Source: an uncultured Lachnospiraceae bacterium | GTDB taxonomy: Bacteria > Bacillota > Clostridia > Lachnospirales > Lachnospiraceae | Length of the DNA stretch: 13,130 nt | Assembly: GCA_910585935.1 (NCBI GenBank) | Contig: CAJUHN010000093.1 | Coordinates: forward strand, 1-13,130 | Reading direction: 5' to 3' | Part shown: piece after piece, positions 13,077 through 13,130 of the stretch | How the letters are laid out: every line of letters starts with the position of its first letter | How positions within the stretch are numbered: the first letter of the stretch is position 1 | Notes under the pieces: model-generated | What the model saw: only the letters and a program-made list of their open reading frames with translations | Told to the model about the DNA's origin: nothing | Database searches by the model: none | Program-made: the position numbers and the translations under genes

Positions 13077-13130
13077 GTTCGCACAGGAACGCACCTATTC
13101 CAACGAAGCCGCGCTTTCGCTCCGTTCCAG
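13077..13130 (-). repeat. Dispersed structured repeat, copy D (cut by the window end)
   Basis: On the minus strand the sequence reads GGAACGG-AGCGAAAGC-GCG-GCTTCGTT-GGAATA, then GTTCC and GCGAACC, matching the core and the inner end of copies A-C. The one base that differs in the core (G to A) is the predicted bulge of the hairpin. The half with the long hairpin would lie beyond 13130. Orientation matches copy B, so C and D are an inverted pair around the TerD-TerA, MccF-like and RtcB genes. Confidence 0.8.

Noticed and set aside
1..13130. CRISPR array
   Set aside because: The four repeat copies are kilobases apart and in alternating orientation. No regularly spaced short repeats were seen.
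1..13130. tRNA or rRNA genes, integrase or transposase genes
   Set aside because: No cloverleaf-like or ribosomal sequence was noticed, and no open frame shows recombinase or transposase motifs. Mobility of the repeats would need factors encoded elsewhere.

Overview
This is an AT-rich window (coding DNA roughly 30% GC by eye) with strong Shine-Dalgarno sites and tightly packed co-directional genes. These traits suggest a low-GC Gram-positive of the class Clostridia, plausibly a Lachnospiraceae-type gut anaerobe. That placement is an inference from composition and gene content. Every supported gene lies on the + strand.

Region 1 (1-8385) is a Tad/Flp-type pilus or type II secretion-like locus of monoderm form; no secretin or outer-membrane component is present. 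A stand-alone regulator with a sigma-70 region 4-like helix-turn-helix (513-1178) is followed by its own candidate terminator and a 500-bp non-coding gap with an unusual nested dyad. A compact nine-gene run follows: small Flp-like pilin, TadV/CpaA-type prepilin peptidase, SAF-domain CpaB/RcpC-like protein, CpaE/TadZ-like ATPase, CpaF/TadA secretion ATPase, TadB-like and TadC-like membrane platform proteins, a DUF4320-like pseudopilin and a TadE-like pseudopilin. The three pilin-like proteins share a glycine-rich motif just before the hydrophobic segment, which fits processing by the peptidase encoded in the same run.

Region 2 (8386-9012) has no gene. It holds GC-richer repeats, nested inverted repeats and an intrinsic terminator.

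Region 3 (9013-12954) carries a TerD-TerA two-domain fusion with its own promoter and terminator, a structured 87-bp GC-richer element, and a two-gene operon of an MccF-like S66 serine peptidase and an RtcB RNA ligase, closed by a strong terminator. Related families act in stress, toxin or colicin resistance and RNA repair, so a damage/toxin-resilience theme is plausible but inferred.

The most striking feature is a dispersed, structured, GC-rich repeat present four times (about 1-142, 8449-8565, 8815-8898, 13077-13130), alternating + - + - in orientation. One inverted pair brackets the Tad locus and a second pair brackets the TerD-TerA/MccF/RtcB module. The first pair is about 90% identical over roughly 95 bp. 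Differences between copies preserve predicted hairpin pairing, so this looks like a maintained mobile or structured element. No recombinase or transposase is encoded here.
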